This document shows positions 35,857 to 43,945 of a stretch of DNA of 64,000 bases, one piece after another. The position numbers were made by a program, and so were the translations under genes. Source of the DNA: Microbacterium nanhaiense (GTDB lineage: Bacteria > Actinomycetota > Actinomycetes > Actinomycetales > Microbacteriaceae). Below the pieces are notes generated by a model. It was not told where the DNA came from, made no database searches, and saw only the letters and a program-made list of their open reading frames with translations. Within the stretch, counting starts at the first letter, position 1, and every line of letters starts with the position of its first letter. The stretch lies in contig NZ_BMMQ01000005.1 of assembly GCF_014646015.1 (NCBI RefSeq), positions 186,001 through 250,000 on the forward strand. Direction: 5' to 3'.

Positions 35857-37068
35857 ATGACTGATTCCTCCCCCCGCGGCATCCTCGACGGGTACCGCGT
35901 CGTCGACTGCTCGATCGCAATGGCGGGGCCCTTCGCCGCGCAGCGCCTCGGCGACCTCGGCGCCGACGTCATCAAGGTCGAACCCACCGGCGGAGAGTGG
36001 CAGCGCTTCGCCGCCGCGGGCGGGGCGCAGGGCAACGAGATCAACGTCTCCTTCCTCTCGCTCAACCGCAACAAGCGCTCGCTCGCCGCCGACCTCAAGA
36101 GCGAGGGCGGGCGGCGCGTCGTGCGCGAACTCATCGCCGGATCCGACGTGTTCCTGCAGAACTATCGGCCGGGCGTCGCCCAGCGACTGGGGCTCGACTA
36201 CGAGAGCGTTCGCGAGATCAACCCGTCGATCGTCTACGTCTCGATCTCGGGTTACGGCGAAGACGGCCCCTACGTCAACCGTCCGGGGCAGGACATGCTG
36301 TTGCAGGCGATGACCGGGTCGATGCTCTCGGGCGGTCGCGAGGGCGAACCGCCGCGCGCGGCCGGGCTGTTCCTCGCCGACGCGGTGACCGCCTCGACGG
36401 CATTCGAGGGCGTGCTGGCGGCGCTGCTGCATCGCGAGCGCACGGGGGAGGGGCAGCTCGTCACCGTCAACATGCTCGACGCGCTGACGACCCTGCAGAT
36501 GCAGGAACTCAGCGTCTACACCGTCGGCGGCGTGCCGCAGAAACGCGGATCCGAGCCCAACGCGCACGTGTATATCCGGGCGCCGTACGGCGTCTTCGCG
36601 ACGAGCGACGGTTACCTCGCGCTCGCCTTTGCGGACCTCGACACCCTCGGACGCGTCTTCGATGAACCCGAGCTGCGGGGCCTCGACCCGGAGGTCGCCG
36701 GCTGGACGCACCGCGACGAGCTCTTCGCCCTCGTCTCCGTGCACCTGGCGAAGAACACGACCCAGCACTGGCTCGACACTCTCCTGGCCGAGGGCGTATG
36801 GGTCGGCCCGGTCTACGGTTACGAGGAGCTCGTGAACGACCCGCAGGTGATCCACAACGGCACTTTCGTCGAATACGAGCACCCGACCGAGGGACACATC
36901 AAGACGCCCGGTTTCCCGTATCGCTTCCACGCGACCCCCGCCCGCATCGACAGGGGCGCGCCCCTCGTCGGGGAGCACACGTCCGAGATCCTCGCCGAGC
37001 TCGGGATCGGGCCCGAGGCGATCGAACGCCTCAAGGCCGAGGGCGCGGTTGCGGAGAAAAAGGCATGA
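35857..37068 (+). CDS. CaiB/BaiF family CoA-transferase
   Basis: A 403-residue class III CoA-transferase moving CoA between carboxylic acids. D-G-Y-R-V-V-D-C-S-I-A-M-A-G-P-F-A-A begins the fold. R-L-G-D-L-G-A-D-V-I-K-V-E-P near residue 30, LNRNKRSLAADLK near 68, and the catalytic Asp in the GQDMLLQAMTGSM segment near residue 148 are present. The ATG at 35857 has AAGG at good spacing. A GTG at 35809, overlapping the previous stop (GTGA), would add 16 charged residues and remains possible. ATGA couples it to the next gene. It probably activates an acid for the enoyl-CoA hydratase two genes on. Confidence 0.9.
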   Translation: MTDSSPRGILDGYRVVDCSIAMAGPFAAQRLGDLGADVIKVEPTGGEWQRFAAAGGAQGNEINVSFLSLNRNKRSLAADLKSEGGRRVVRELIAGSDVFLQNYRPGVAQRLGLDYESVREINPSIVYVSISGYGEDGPYVNRPGQDMLLQAMTGSMLSGGREGEPPRAAGLFLADAVTASTAFEGVLAALLHRERTGEGQLVTVNMLDALTTLQMQELSVYTVGGVPQKRGSEPNAHVYIRAPYGVFATSDGYLALAFADLDTLGRVFDEPELRGLDPEVAGWTHRDELFALVSVHLAKNTTQHWLDTLLAEGVWVGPVYGYEELVNDPQVIHNGTFVEYEHPTEGHIKTPGFPYRFHATPARIDRGAPLVGEHTSEILAELGIGPEAIERLKAEGAVAEKKA

Positions 37069-38147
37069 CGGACTACGTGGGGCTCACCTGGGATCATCCC
37101 CGTGGTCGCCGGGCGCTCGAGGAGGCCTCTGGCGAGCTCGCCGGCGGAGACACGATCCGCTGGGAGGTGCAGTCGCTCGAGGGATTCGAGTCGGCGCCGA
37201 TCGACGAGCTCTGCGAGCGCTACGACCTCGTCGTCCTCGACCACCCCCACCTCGGCGACGCCCTCGAAAACCGCAGCATCCGGCCGCTCGACGAACTCTT
37301 CGGCGAGGCCGAGCTCGAGGCATGGCGGCGGTCGGCCGTCGGCCCCACCATCGCCTCGTACACGATGGAAGGGCGGCTGTGGGCCCTTCCGCTCGACGCC
37401 GCGACGCAGGTTTCGGCGCGCCGCGTCGACGCCGTGCCCGTCGCGCCGCGCAGCTGGGACGAGCTCCCGGATCGGAGCGCCCTCAGCCTCGCCGGGCCGC
37501 ACGCATTCCTCAGCGCTTGTTCGATCGCGGTGTCCCTGGGTGCGGATCCGTTCGCGGACGGCGCGTTCGGGCGCGAAGCGGGACTCCGGACGCTCGAGAT
37601 CATGCAGAGCATCGCCGATCGCGCCCCGGCGGGATCCGAACGACTCAATCCGATCGGGCTGCTGGAGCGCATGCGCGACCAGGGCGACATCGATTTCATT
37701 CCGCTCGTCTACGGGTACGTGAACTACAGCTCCGGGGCGATCCGATTCGGTGCTCCACCCCAATCGGTCCGCCCCGGGTCCACGATCGGCGGGACGGGGA
37801 TCGCGGTCTCCCGCCGAGCGGCGGTCGGCCCGGCGCTCATCGACCACCTGCGCTGGCTCCTCTCGCCCGAGACGCAGGCGGGTTTCATCCCGCGCAACGC
37901 GGGCCAGCCGGGGCTGCGCTCCGCCTGGCGGGATCCCGCGGTGGACGAGGCGGCGCACGGGTTCTATTCCGCGACTCTCGACACCATCGAACACGCCTGG
38001 ATCCGCCCCCGCTTCGCCGGGTACATCCCGTTTCAGCAGGCCGCGTCCGCCATCGTGCGGGACGCGCTCTCCGGCACCACCACCCACGCGGACGCGCTCG
38101 ATGCGATCGATCAGCGTTACCGCGCCGCTCTCGAGGAGGCATCATGA
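37065..38147 (+). CDS. Solute-binding-protein-like protein without signal peptide
   Basis: A 360-residue protein that resembles extracellular solute-binding proteins of the carbohydrate type: YVGLTWDHPRGRRALEEASGE at the start, a Y-D-L-V-V-L-D-H-P-H-L-G-D segment, A-L-P-L-D-A-A-T-Q-V near residue 107, and a G-G-T-G-I-A-V-S-R block near 245. It begins directly with the first strand, with no signal peptide, lipobox or membrane segment, so it should stay in the cytoplasm. It lies between a CoA-transferase and an enoyl-CoA hydratase with ATGA overlaps on both sides. Its role is unknown; a cytoplasmic ligand carrier or sensor is possible. Confidence 0.75.
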   Translation: MTDYVGLTWDHPRGRRALEEASGELAGGDTIRWEVQSLEGFESAPIDELCERYDLVVLDHPHLGDALENRSIRPLDELFGEAELEAWRRSAVGPTIASYTMEGRLWALPLDAATQVSARRVDAVPVAPRSWDELPDRSALSLAGPHAFLSACSIAVSLGADPFADGAFGREAGLRTLEIMQSIADRAPAGSERLNPIGLLERMRDQGDIDFIPLVYGYVNYSSGAIRFGAPPQSVRPGSTIGGTGIAVSRRAAVGPALIDHLRWLLSPETQAGFIPRNAGQPGLRSAWRDPAVDEAAHGFYSATLDTIEHAWIRPRFAGYIPFQQAASAIVRDALSGTTTHADALDAIDQRYRAALEEAS

Positions 38148-38926
38148 GCGTGACGAGTACGAGCGAGCAGATCGTCGTCGAGCAGGACGGGCACGTTGCG
38201 ACCGTGCGACTGAACCGCCCGGAGAAGCTCAACGCGGTCACGCAGGCGATGAGCGACGAGCTCGAACGGATCGCCCGCGCGCTGAACGCGGATCCCGCCG
38301 TGCGCGCGATCGTTTACACGGGAACCGGACGCGCCTTCAGCGCGGGAAGCGACATCGGCACGCTCGACGCCTACGAGACCCCGTGGGAGTTCCGCAACCG
38401 CCGCGACTACTGCGACGCGCTGCGCGAGCTGCGCAAACCGGTCGTCGCCGCCGTCAACGGATACGCGTTCGGCGGCGGCCTCGAGTCGGCGCTCACCTGC
38501 GATATCCGCATCGCCGCGGACACGGCCAGCTTCGCGGCCCCCGAGATCAAGCTCGGCTGGGTCGGGGGCGGCGGCATGTCGGTGCTCCTCGCGAACTCCG
38601 TCGGCGCCTCGAACGCGGCGCTCATGCTCATGACGGGCGAGGCCATCGACGCAGAACGGGCGCTCGCCTGGGGGCTCGTCAGCGAGGTCGTGCCCGCGGG
38701 AGAGGTCGTCGCCCGCGCCCAGCAGATCGCCGGGAAGATCGCGCAGCGCCCACCGATCGCGGCCGAGACCGCGAAGGCGAACCTCCGCGCGGCCTACAAC
38801 CTGCCACAGGATCAGGCCATCGCGTACGAGCGCGAGATGCAGGCCATCACCTTCGCCACGGAGGACGCCGCGGAGGGCCGCGCCGCGTTCGCCGAAAAAC
38901 GCGACGGCGTCTTCCGCGGGCGCTGA
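38144..38926 (+). CDS. Enoyl-CoA hydratase/isomerase family protein
   Basis: A 260-residue crotonase. The oxyanion-hole segments are GTGRAFSAGSDI near residue 63 and NGYAFGGGLES near residue 107. Both catalytic glutamates of the hydratases have counterparts: the Glu of GGGLES and the Glu of AAPEIKLGW. This supports water addition or removal on a CoA thioester rather than only isomerisation. The start overlaps the previous stop (ATGA). It follows the CoA-transferase operon, so its substrate is probably the thioester that enzyme makes. Confidence 0.92.
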   Translation: MSVTSTSEQIVVEQDGHVATVRLNRPEKLNAVTQAMSDELERIARALNADPAVRAIVYTGTGRAFSAGSDIGTLDAYETPWEFRNRRDYCDALRELRKPVVAAVNGYAFGGGLESALTCDIRIAADTASFAAPEIKLGWVGGGGMSVLLANSVGASNAALMLMTGEAIDAERALAWGLVSEVVPAGEVVARAQQIAGKIAQRPPIAAETAKANLRAAYNLPQDQAIAYEREMQAITFATEDAAEGRAAFAEKRDGVFRGR

Positions 38927-38957
38927 CCCTCACCCCCGAACCCCTCAAGGAGCACCC

Positions 38958-40130
38958 ATGAGCAGCTGGCTTCCCGCCGCCGCAGACGTCCTGCCCGCCG
39001 ACGCCGAGCGCGCCCTCCTCGTCGGGAGGGTGCATACGCCCGACGGCCCGAGCGTCGTCGTGCTGCGCGGCGGCGAGCTCGTCGATATCACCGCCGCGTT
39101 CCCCACGATGAGCGCGCTCACCGAACACGCGGATCCCGCCTCGGCAGCCCGCGCCGCGGACGGCCCGTCCCTCGGATCCCTGGAGGACGCGTGGCGGAAC
39201 ACGGATCCCGACACCCGCGACGAGCGCGGCATCTACCTGCTCTCGCCGATCGACCTGCACGTCATCAAGGCCTCGGGCGTGACATTCCCCGTGTCGATGC
39301 TGGAGCGCGTCATCGAGGAGCGCGCCCGCGGCGAGGCATCGTCGGCGGAGGGGATCCGCCACACGGTCCAGGCGGCGATCGGCGGGGATATCGCCGAGCT
39401 CGTCCCGGGCTCGGAGGCCGCGATGAGGCTCAAGGACGTCCTGATCGATCAGGGGCTGTGGAGCCAGTACCTCGAGGTCGGAATCGGGCCCGATGCCGAG
39501 ATCTTCTCGAAGGCCCCCGTGCTCTCCTCGGTCGGCTCGGGCCACGACATAGGCGTGCTCGCCGAATCGCGCTGGAACAATCCCGAGCCCGAGGTCGTCA
39601 TCGTCGTCGCCTCGACGGGGCGCATCGTCGGCGCGACGCTCGGCAACGACGTCAACCTGCGAGACATCGAGGGGCGTAGCGCCTTGCTCCTCGGTCGCGC
39701 GAAGGACAACAACGCCTCCGCCGCCGTCGGGCCGTTCATCCGGCTCTTCGACGACGGATTCTCCCTCGACGATGTGCGCCACGAGACCGTCGCCCTGCGC
39801 GTCACGGGCGACGACGGCTTCTCGATGGAGGCCTCGAGCCACATGGAGCAGATCAGCCGCGACCCGGCCGATCTCGCCGCCCAGGCCGCGGGCCGCCACC
39901 ACCAGTACCCCGACGGCTTCGTGCTCTACCTGGGCACGATGTTCGCCCCGACGGACGACCGCGACGAGCCCGGGCGGGGATTCACGCACCACGTCGGCGA
40001 CGTGGTCACGATCGCATCATCGAAGCTCGGATCCCTCGTCGGGCGCGTCACGCATTCGGAGGATGCGGCGCCCTGGACCTTCGGCATCCGAGCTCTCATG
40101 GCCAATCTCGCGGGGCGAGGACTGCTGTAG
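38958..40130 (+). CDS. Fumarylacetoacetate hydrolase family protein (2-keto-3-deoxy acid enzyme-like)
   Basis: A 390-residue FAH-fold enzyme. A-L-L-V-G-R-V-H-T-P-D-G-P-S-V-V begins an N-terminal domain. The catalytic domain has the metal ligands E-P-E-V-V near residue 211, then GNDVNLRDIEGRSALLLGRAKD near 232 and SAAVGPFIRL near 256. The length and the N-terminal pattern resemble FAH-family 2-keto-3-deoxy-pentonate dehydratases of the AraD1 type, which follow an enolase-type dehydratase in non-phosphorylating sugar acid pathways. That would fit the gene at 30480; it is inferred. AAGGAG precedes the ATG. It ends the island. Confidence 0.85.
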   Translation: MSSWLPAAADVLPADAERALLVGRVHTPDGPSVVVLRGGELVDITAAFPTMSALTEHADPASAARAADGPSLGSLEDAWRNTDPDTRDERGIYLLSPIDLHVIKASGVTFPVSMLERVIEERARGEASSAEGIRHTVQAAIGGDIAELVPGSEAAMRLKDVLIDQGLWSQYLEVGIGPDAEIFSKAPVLSSVGSGHDIGVLAESRWNNPEPEVVIVVASTGRIVGATLGNDVNLRDIEGRSALLLGRAKDNNASAAVGPFIRLFDDGFSLDDVRHETVALRVTGDDGFSMEASSHMEQISRDPADLAAQAAGRHHQYPDGFVLYLGTMFAPTDDRDEPGRGFTHHVGDVVTIASSKLGSLVGRVTHSEDAAPWTFGIRALMANLAGRGLL

Positions 40131-40157
40131 TCCGCGTCTCCCGGCGACCCACCGCTC

Positions 40158-40808
40158 CTATCGCCCCACGAGGCCGGCCTCATAGGCGATGATCACGAGC
40201 TGCACGCGATCGCGGGCGTCGAGCTTCTGCAGGAGCCTCGAGATATGGGTCTTGACCGTCGAGATCGAGAGAAAGAACCGCGCGGCGAGCTCGTCGTTCG
40301 TCAGACCCTCTCCGATGGCGACGAGGATCTCGCGCTCGCGGGGCGTGAGCACGTCGAGGCGGGAATCGTCCGCGGGGGCGGGGCCGTCGACGAAGGTCGC
40401 GATCATCCGGGCCGTGACGCGGGGAGCGAGCGCCGCGTCGCCGGAGTGCACGGCACGGATGGCGCCGAGCAGCTCCGCCGGGCGGGCGTCCTTGAGGAGG
40501 AAGCCGCTCGCGCCCGCGCGGAGCGCCGCGAAGGCGTACTCGTCGAGGTCGAAGGTCGTGAGGACGAGGATCCGCGGGGTGCCGCCCGCGGACGCGATGC
40601 GCTCCGTCGCGGCGATCCCGTCGAGACCCGGCATGCGCACATCCATGAGCATCACGTCGATGCCGCCGGCCGCAGCGAGGGCAATCGCCTCGCGGCCGTC
40701 GGACGCCTCCGCGACGACCGAGACGTCGGGCTGTGCGTCGAGCACCATGCGCAGCCCCATGCGCACCAGCTCCTGATCGTCGACGATGGCAACGCGGATG
40801 TCGGTCAT
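40158..40808 (-). CDS. NarL/LuxR-type response regulator
   Basis: A 216-residue regulator. The receiver domain has the acidic pair in VAIVDDQELV, the phosphorylation Asp in VMLMDVRMPG near residue 54, and the Lys in GFLLKDA near 105. The LuxR helix-turn-helix, L-T-P-R-E-R-E-I-L-V-A-I-G-E-G, with S-I-S-T-V-K-T-H-I-S-R-L-L, lies near residues 150-200. It overlaps the kinase gene (ATGA) and is the last gene of the ATPase-permease-kinase-regulator operon. Confidence 0.96.
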   Translation of the reverse strand: MTDIRVAIVDDQELVRMGLRMVLDAQPDVSVVAEASDGREAIALAAAGGIDVMLMDVRMPGLDGIAATERIASAGGTPRILVLTTFDLDEYAFAALRAGASGFLLKDARPAELLGAIRAVHSGDAALAPRVTARMIATFVDGPAPADDSRLDVLTPREREILVAIGEGLTNDELAARFFLSISTVKTHISRLLQKLDARDRVQLVIIAYEAGLVGR

Positions 40809-42067
40809 GATGCTCCTGCAGAAGGGTGGAGGGTCAGGGTCGCGGTCACCCGCCAGCGCCCGTCGGCGCGCGGGCCTGCGGTGACGGATCCCGCGTGCAT
40901 CGCGGCGCGCTCTCGCATGCCGACGAGGCCGCGCCCCGCGCCGTCGGACGGCATCGGGTCGTGGGTCGTTTCGTTGTCGATCGTGAGCGCGACGACGGAT
41001 CCGTCGTTCCGCGTCGCGACGTCGACGACGCGGCTGCCGGGCGCGTGACGGAGGACATTGGTGAGCGATTCCTGCACGATCCGGTAGGCGGCGAGGCCCA
41101 CGCCGCCGCGCGGGATCGCGGCGCCCTCGTGGCGCCACGCGACGGGAAGGCCCGCGTCGCGGAACTGATCGATGAGGGATCCGATGCTGTCGGCGCCCGG
41201 TTGCGGGGCGAGCTCCGCCGCGTCGCCGGGCGTGCGGAGGACGCCGAGGAGCCGGCGCATCTCGGCGAGCGATTCCCTGCCCGTCTCCGCGACGCGACGC
41301 ATCGCGTCGGGCGCGAGGTCGGATCCCGCCTCTGCCTGCGCCGCCGCGCCCTCGCTGAGGGTGATCATCACCGTGAGGCTGTGGGAGACGATGTCGTGCA
41401 TCTCGCGCGCGATGCGGGTGCGTTCATCGCTCACCGCGAGCCGGGCGCGCTGGTCGCGCTCCCGAGCGAGGTCGGCGGCGCGGGCGATGAGGGCGCGCTC
41501 GTATCGGCGCCGGCCACCGACCGAGATGCCGATGAGCGTCGGGATGAGGAGGAGGACCGCGGTCTGGGCGATGTTTCCGGCGATGCTCGGAATGAGGGGG
41601 TTGTTCGCATCGCTGCCGGGGTAGATCAGGTCGAGCTGGAAGCTCATGAACCACAGCGCGGTGGCGATGGCGAAGCCGACCCACGCGGCACGGGTCGATC
41701 GGATCACCGCGATCGAGTACAGCGCCACCCAGGTCGACAGGATCCCGCTCGTCATCCCGAGGTCGGGGAGCATGCCGAGGATCGAGGAGAAGACGAGGAG
41801 GACGAAGGGATGCGTGCGCCGGAAAAGGGTGAGGACGAAGCAGATCGCCGCACCGACCGCCGCGACCGCCACGTACCACGGCTGCCCGACCGTCGCCATC
41901 ACGAGGAAGACGAGGGCCGGCAGTCCCGCCGACGCGACGGCAATAAGCGTGTCTACCGCGCGCGGATGACGATCGATGAAGCGCCGCAGGATCCCCGGCG
42001 GGCGGGGGAGAGCCAGCGCAGCGCCCGGATCCGTCGCGGATCCGGGCGCTGCGCTGGAGGTGCTCAT
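40805..42067 (-). CDS. Membrane histidine kinase (HisKA_3 type)
   Basis: A 420-residue sensor. Five or six helices span about residues 35-185 with little extracellular sequence, as in kinases that sense membrane stress through their partner ABC transporter. The dimerisation/phosphoacceptor segment is R-E-M-H-D-I-V-S-H-S-L near residue 232, and the ATPase has the G-R-G-L-V-G-M-R-E-R motif near residue 385. The ATG at 42067 lies 11 nt after the permease stop. A 21-bp perfect hairpin falls in codons 4-18. Confidence 0.93.
   Translation of the reverse strand: MSTSSAAPGSATDPGAALALPRPPGILRRFIDRHPRAVDTLIAVASAGLPALVFLVMATVGQPWYVAVAAVGAAICFVLTLFRRTHPFVLLVFSSILGMLPDLGMTSGILSTWVALYSIAVIRSTRAAWVGFAIATALWFMSFQLDLIYPGSDANNPLIPSIAGNIAQTAVLLLIPTLIGISVGGRRRYERALIARAADLARERDQRARLAVSDERTRIAREMHDIVSHSLTVMITLSEGAAAQAEAGSDLAPDAMRRVAETGRESLAEMRRLLGVLRTPGDAAELAPQPGADSIGSLIDQFRDAGLPVAWRHEGAAIPRGGVGLAAYRIVQESLTNVLRHAPGSRVVDVATRNDGSVVALTIDNETTHDPMPSDGAGRGLVGMRERAAMHAGSVTAGPRADGRWRVTATLTLHPSAGAS
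42013..42057 (-). repeat. 21-bp perfect hairpin at start of kinase gene
   Basis: CCAGCGCAGCGCCCGGATCC plus G is perfectly inverted after a 3-nt loop (42013-42033 with 42037-42057). It lies inside the kinase coding start, between the transporter and sensor genes. It can terminate or attenuate transcription so that the sensor is made at a lower level. Confidence 0.75.
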
Positions 42068-42078
42068 CGGGTACGAAT

Positions 42079-42918
42079 CTACGCGTCCTTGCGGTTCATC
42101 ACCGCAGCGCCGCCGAAGAACGCGACTCCCGCCCAGGCGAGCGTGATGACGAGGTCGACGACGTAGTCGCCCGTGAAGGAGTCGATCGGCGATGCGATCG
42201 AGGCTCCCGTGTTGAACAGCAGCGCGTCGTAGACGTCGTGCGCCCACGGCCACGGCACCGTCATGATGAGCACCGGCAGCACGTAGAGCACGACGAGCGA
42301 GAGCGTGACCGCCCAGGTTTCCGAGCGGAGCATGGCGCCGAGCCCGAGAGCGAAGACCGCGACCGCGGCGGAGAAGACGCCGCCACCGAGGATGGGCAGG
42401 ATCAGACCGAAGAAGGGGTTGTCGATCCCCGTCTCGAGCCCGTAGATCGATCCGACGGCGAAGGCCGCGAGGAACGCGAGACCGAGGAGCACGACGGCGG
42501 AGACGAAGACGGTCGCGGCGACGACCGTCGCCTTCGCGGCGATCAGCGTGAAGCGGCGCGGCGCGGCGGTGAGCTGTGTGCGCAGCGAACCGGTCGAGTG
42601 CTCCTTCGCGACCGAGGCGGCACCCACGAGGGCCGCGACGGCGATCGCGAACATGATGCCCTGGCCGGAGAGTTGGGCGATCGTGGGCACCCAGGGAACG
42701 GCGGTGAGGTCGCCGCCGGCGTCCTGAAGGTCCTTGCCGTAGAGGAACGCGAAACCGGCGGCGGGTGCGATGACGAGCAGCGCGCCGACGATGAGCGAGA
42801 TCGTGTTGCCGCGCAGGCTCATCAGGCTGATCCATTCGGCCTTCATCATGCTGGCGAAACCGGTGCGGGCGGTGACGGTGGTGGTGCGTGCCGCAGGGGC
42901 GGCGAGGGTGGTGGTCAT
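42079..42918 (-). CDS. ABC transporter permease (ABC-2 type)
   Basis: A 279-residue membrane protein with six hydrophobic helices and an alanine/threonine-rich cytoplasmic start. F-A-S-M-M-K-A-E-W-I-S-L precedes helix 1, and A-K-E-H-S-T-G-S-L-R-T-Q-L-T-A-A-P-R-R lies near residue 108 between helices 2 and 3, the typical loop of ABC-2 exporters. GAGGAAGAG precedes the ATG. It should form an exporter with the ATPase encoded 17 nt upstream. The substrate is unknown. Confidence 0.9.
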   Translation of the reverse strand: MTTTLAAPAARTTTVTARTGFASMMKAEWISLMSLRGNTISLIVGALLVIAPAAGFAFLYGKDLQDAGGDLTAVPWVPTIAQLSGQGIMFAIAVAALVGAASVAKEHSTGSLRTQLTAAPRRFTLIAAKATVVAATVFVSAVVLLGLAFLAAFAVGSIYGLETGIDNPFFGLILPILGGGVFSAAVAVFALGLGAMLRSETWAVTLSLVVLYVLPVLIMTVPWPWAHDVYDALLFNTGASIASPIDSFTGDYVVDLVITLAWAGVAFFGGAAVMNRKDA

Positions 42919-42935
42919 CTTCTCTTCCTCGTGAC

Positions 42936-43841
42936 TCAGGCGGCGCTGCGGTATTCGGTGGCCTCGTCCGTGAGGGCGAGGTAGGCCTCCTCGAGGGAGA
43001 CGCTGAGCGGGGTGAGCTCGTGCAACTCGAGGCCCTCGTGCGCGGCCGTGCGGGCGATGAGGTGCGAGGGCATCCCCGCGACCTCGAGGGAATCCGCCGC
43101 GGTCTGCGTGATCGTGACGCCGTCGGCGGAGAGCAGGGATCCGAGGACCGTCGCATCCGACACGCGCACGCGGACGGTGGGGTTCTCCGCGGCGCGGAGG
43201 AAGTCCTTCAGGGGCGCATCGGCGAGCACGCGTCCCTTGCCGAGCACGATGATGTGGTCGGCGGTCTGCGCCATCTCGCTCATGAGGTGCGAGGAGATGA
43301 AGACGGTGCGGCCCTCGGCGGCGCGGGCGCGCGCGAAACCGCGCACCCAGTGCACGCCCTCCGGGTCGAGGCCGTTGACGGGCTCGTCGAAGATCAGCAC
43401 CTGGGGGTCCCCGAGCATGGTCGCGGCGATGCCGAGGCGCTGGTGCATACCGAGCGAGAAGCCGCCGATGCGGCGCCGAGCGACGTCGGTGAGCCCGGTC
43501 AGCTCGAGCACCTCGGCGACGCGCCGGTCCGGGATGCTGTTGGTGGCGGCGAGCAGGCGCAGGTGGTCGACGGCGCGGCGACCCGGGTGGGCCGCCTTGG
43601 CGTCGAGCAGGGCTCCCGCCTGGGTCATGGGGTCGCGGTGGCTTGCGAAAGGCTTTCCGTTGACGGTCGTGTGGCCGCTCGTCGGGCGATCGAGCCCCAT
43701 GATCATGCGCATCGTCGTCGACTTGCCGGCGCCGTTCGGGCCGAGGAAGCCCGTGACCTGGCCGGGGCGCGCGACGAACGACACGTTGTCGACCGCCGTG
43801 TGCGCGCCGAAGCGCTTCGTGAGGTTCTCTGCTGTGATCAT
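42936..43841 (-). CDS. ABC transporter ATP-binding protein
   Basis: A 301-residue nucleotide-binding subunit. Walker A GPNGAGKST is near residue 35, the ABC signature reads FSLGMHQRLGIA near residue 132, Walker B with catalytic Glu is VLIFDEPVNGLDP near 152, and the switch His is in FISSHLMSEM near 187. The C-terminal 80 residues are the usual extension of drug/antibiotic-type exporters. The ATG at 43841 has GGAG upstream. It heads the operon that includes the sensor pair, with a palindrome 67-84 nt upstream of its start. Confidence 0.94.
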   Translation of the reverse strand: MITAENLTKRFGAHTAVDNVSFVARPGQVTGFLGPNGAGKSTTMRMIMGLDRPTSGHTTVNGKPFASHRDPMTQAGALLDAKAAHPGRRAVDHLRLLAATNSIPDRRVAEVLELTGLTDVARRRIGGFSLGMHQRLGIAATMLGDPQVLIFDEPVNGLDPEGVHWVRGFARARAAEGRTVFISSHLMSEMAQTADHIIVLGKGRVLADAPLKDFLRAAENPTVRVRVSDATVLGSLLSADGVTITQTAADSLEVAGMPSHLIARTAAHEGLELHELTPLSVSLEEAYLALTDEATEYRSAA

Positions 43842-43907
43842 GACTCCATCCTTTCGAGCGCGCCGGATTCGCACATCGGAGGATGGGCGGATCCTTCCGC
43901 CCGCGAC

Positions 43908-43925
43908 GTCATACCAGGGGATGAC
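43908..43925. promoter_or_regulatory. Candidate response-regulator operator
   Basis: GTCAT-ACCAGGGG-ATGAC is a perfect 5-bp inverted repeat with an 8-nt spacer, located in the divergent gap between the ABC exporter operon and dapF. It is a plausible site for the LuxR-type regulator at 40158. Confidence 0.5.
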
Positions 43926-43932
43926 ATCGCCG

Positions 43933-43938
43933 TAGACT
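43933..43938 (+). promoter_or_regulatory. -10 box of leaderless dapF promoter
   Basis: TAGACT ends 7 nt before the dapF ATG; there is no ribosome site between them. Confidence 0.65.
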
Positions 43939-43945
43939 CGAATAC

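Noticed and set aside
24330-40130. The catabolic island as a recent horizontal insertion
   Set aside because: Codon use and GC look like the neighbours, and no integrase, tRNA site or direct flanking repeats are visible. An accessory origin remains possible but is not supported.
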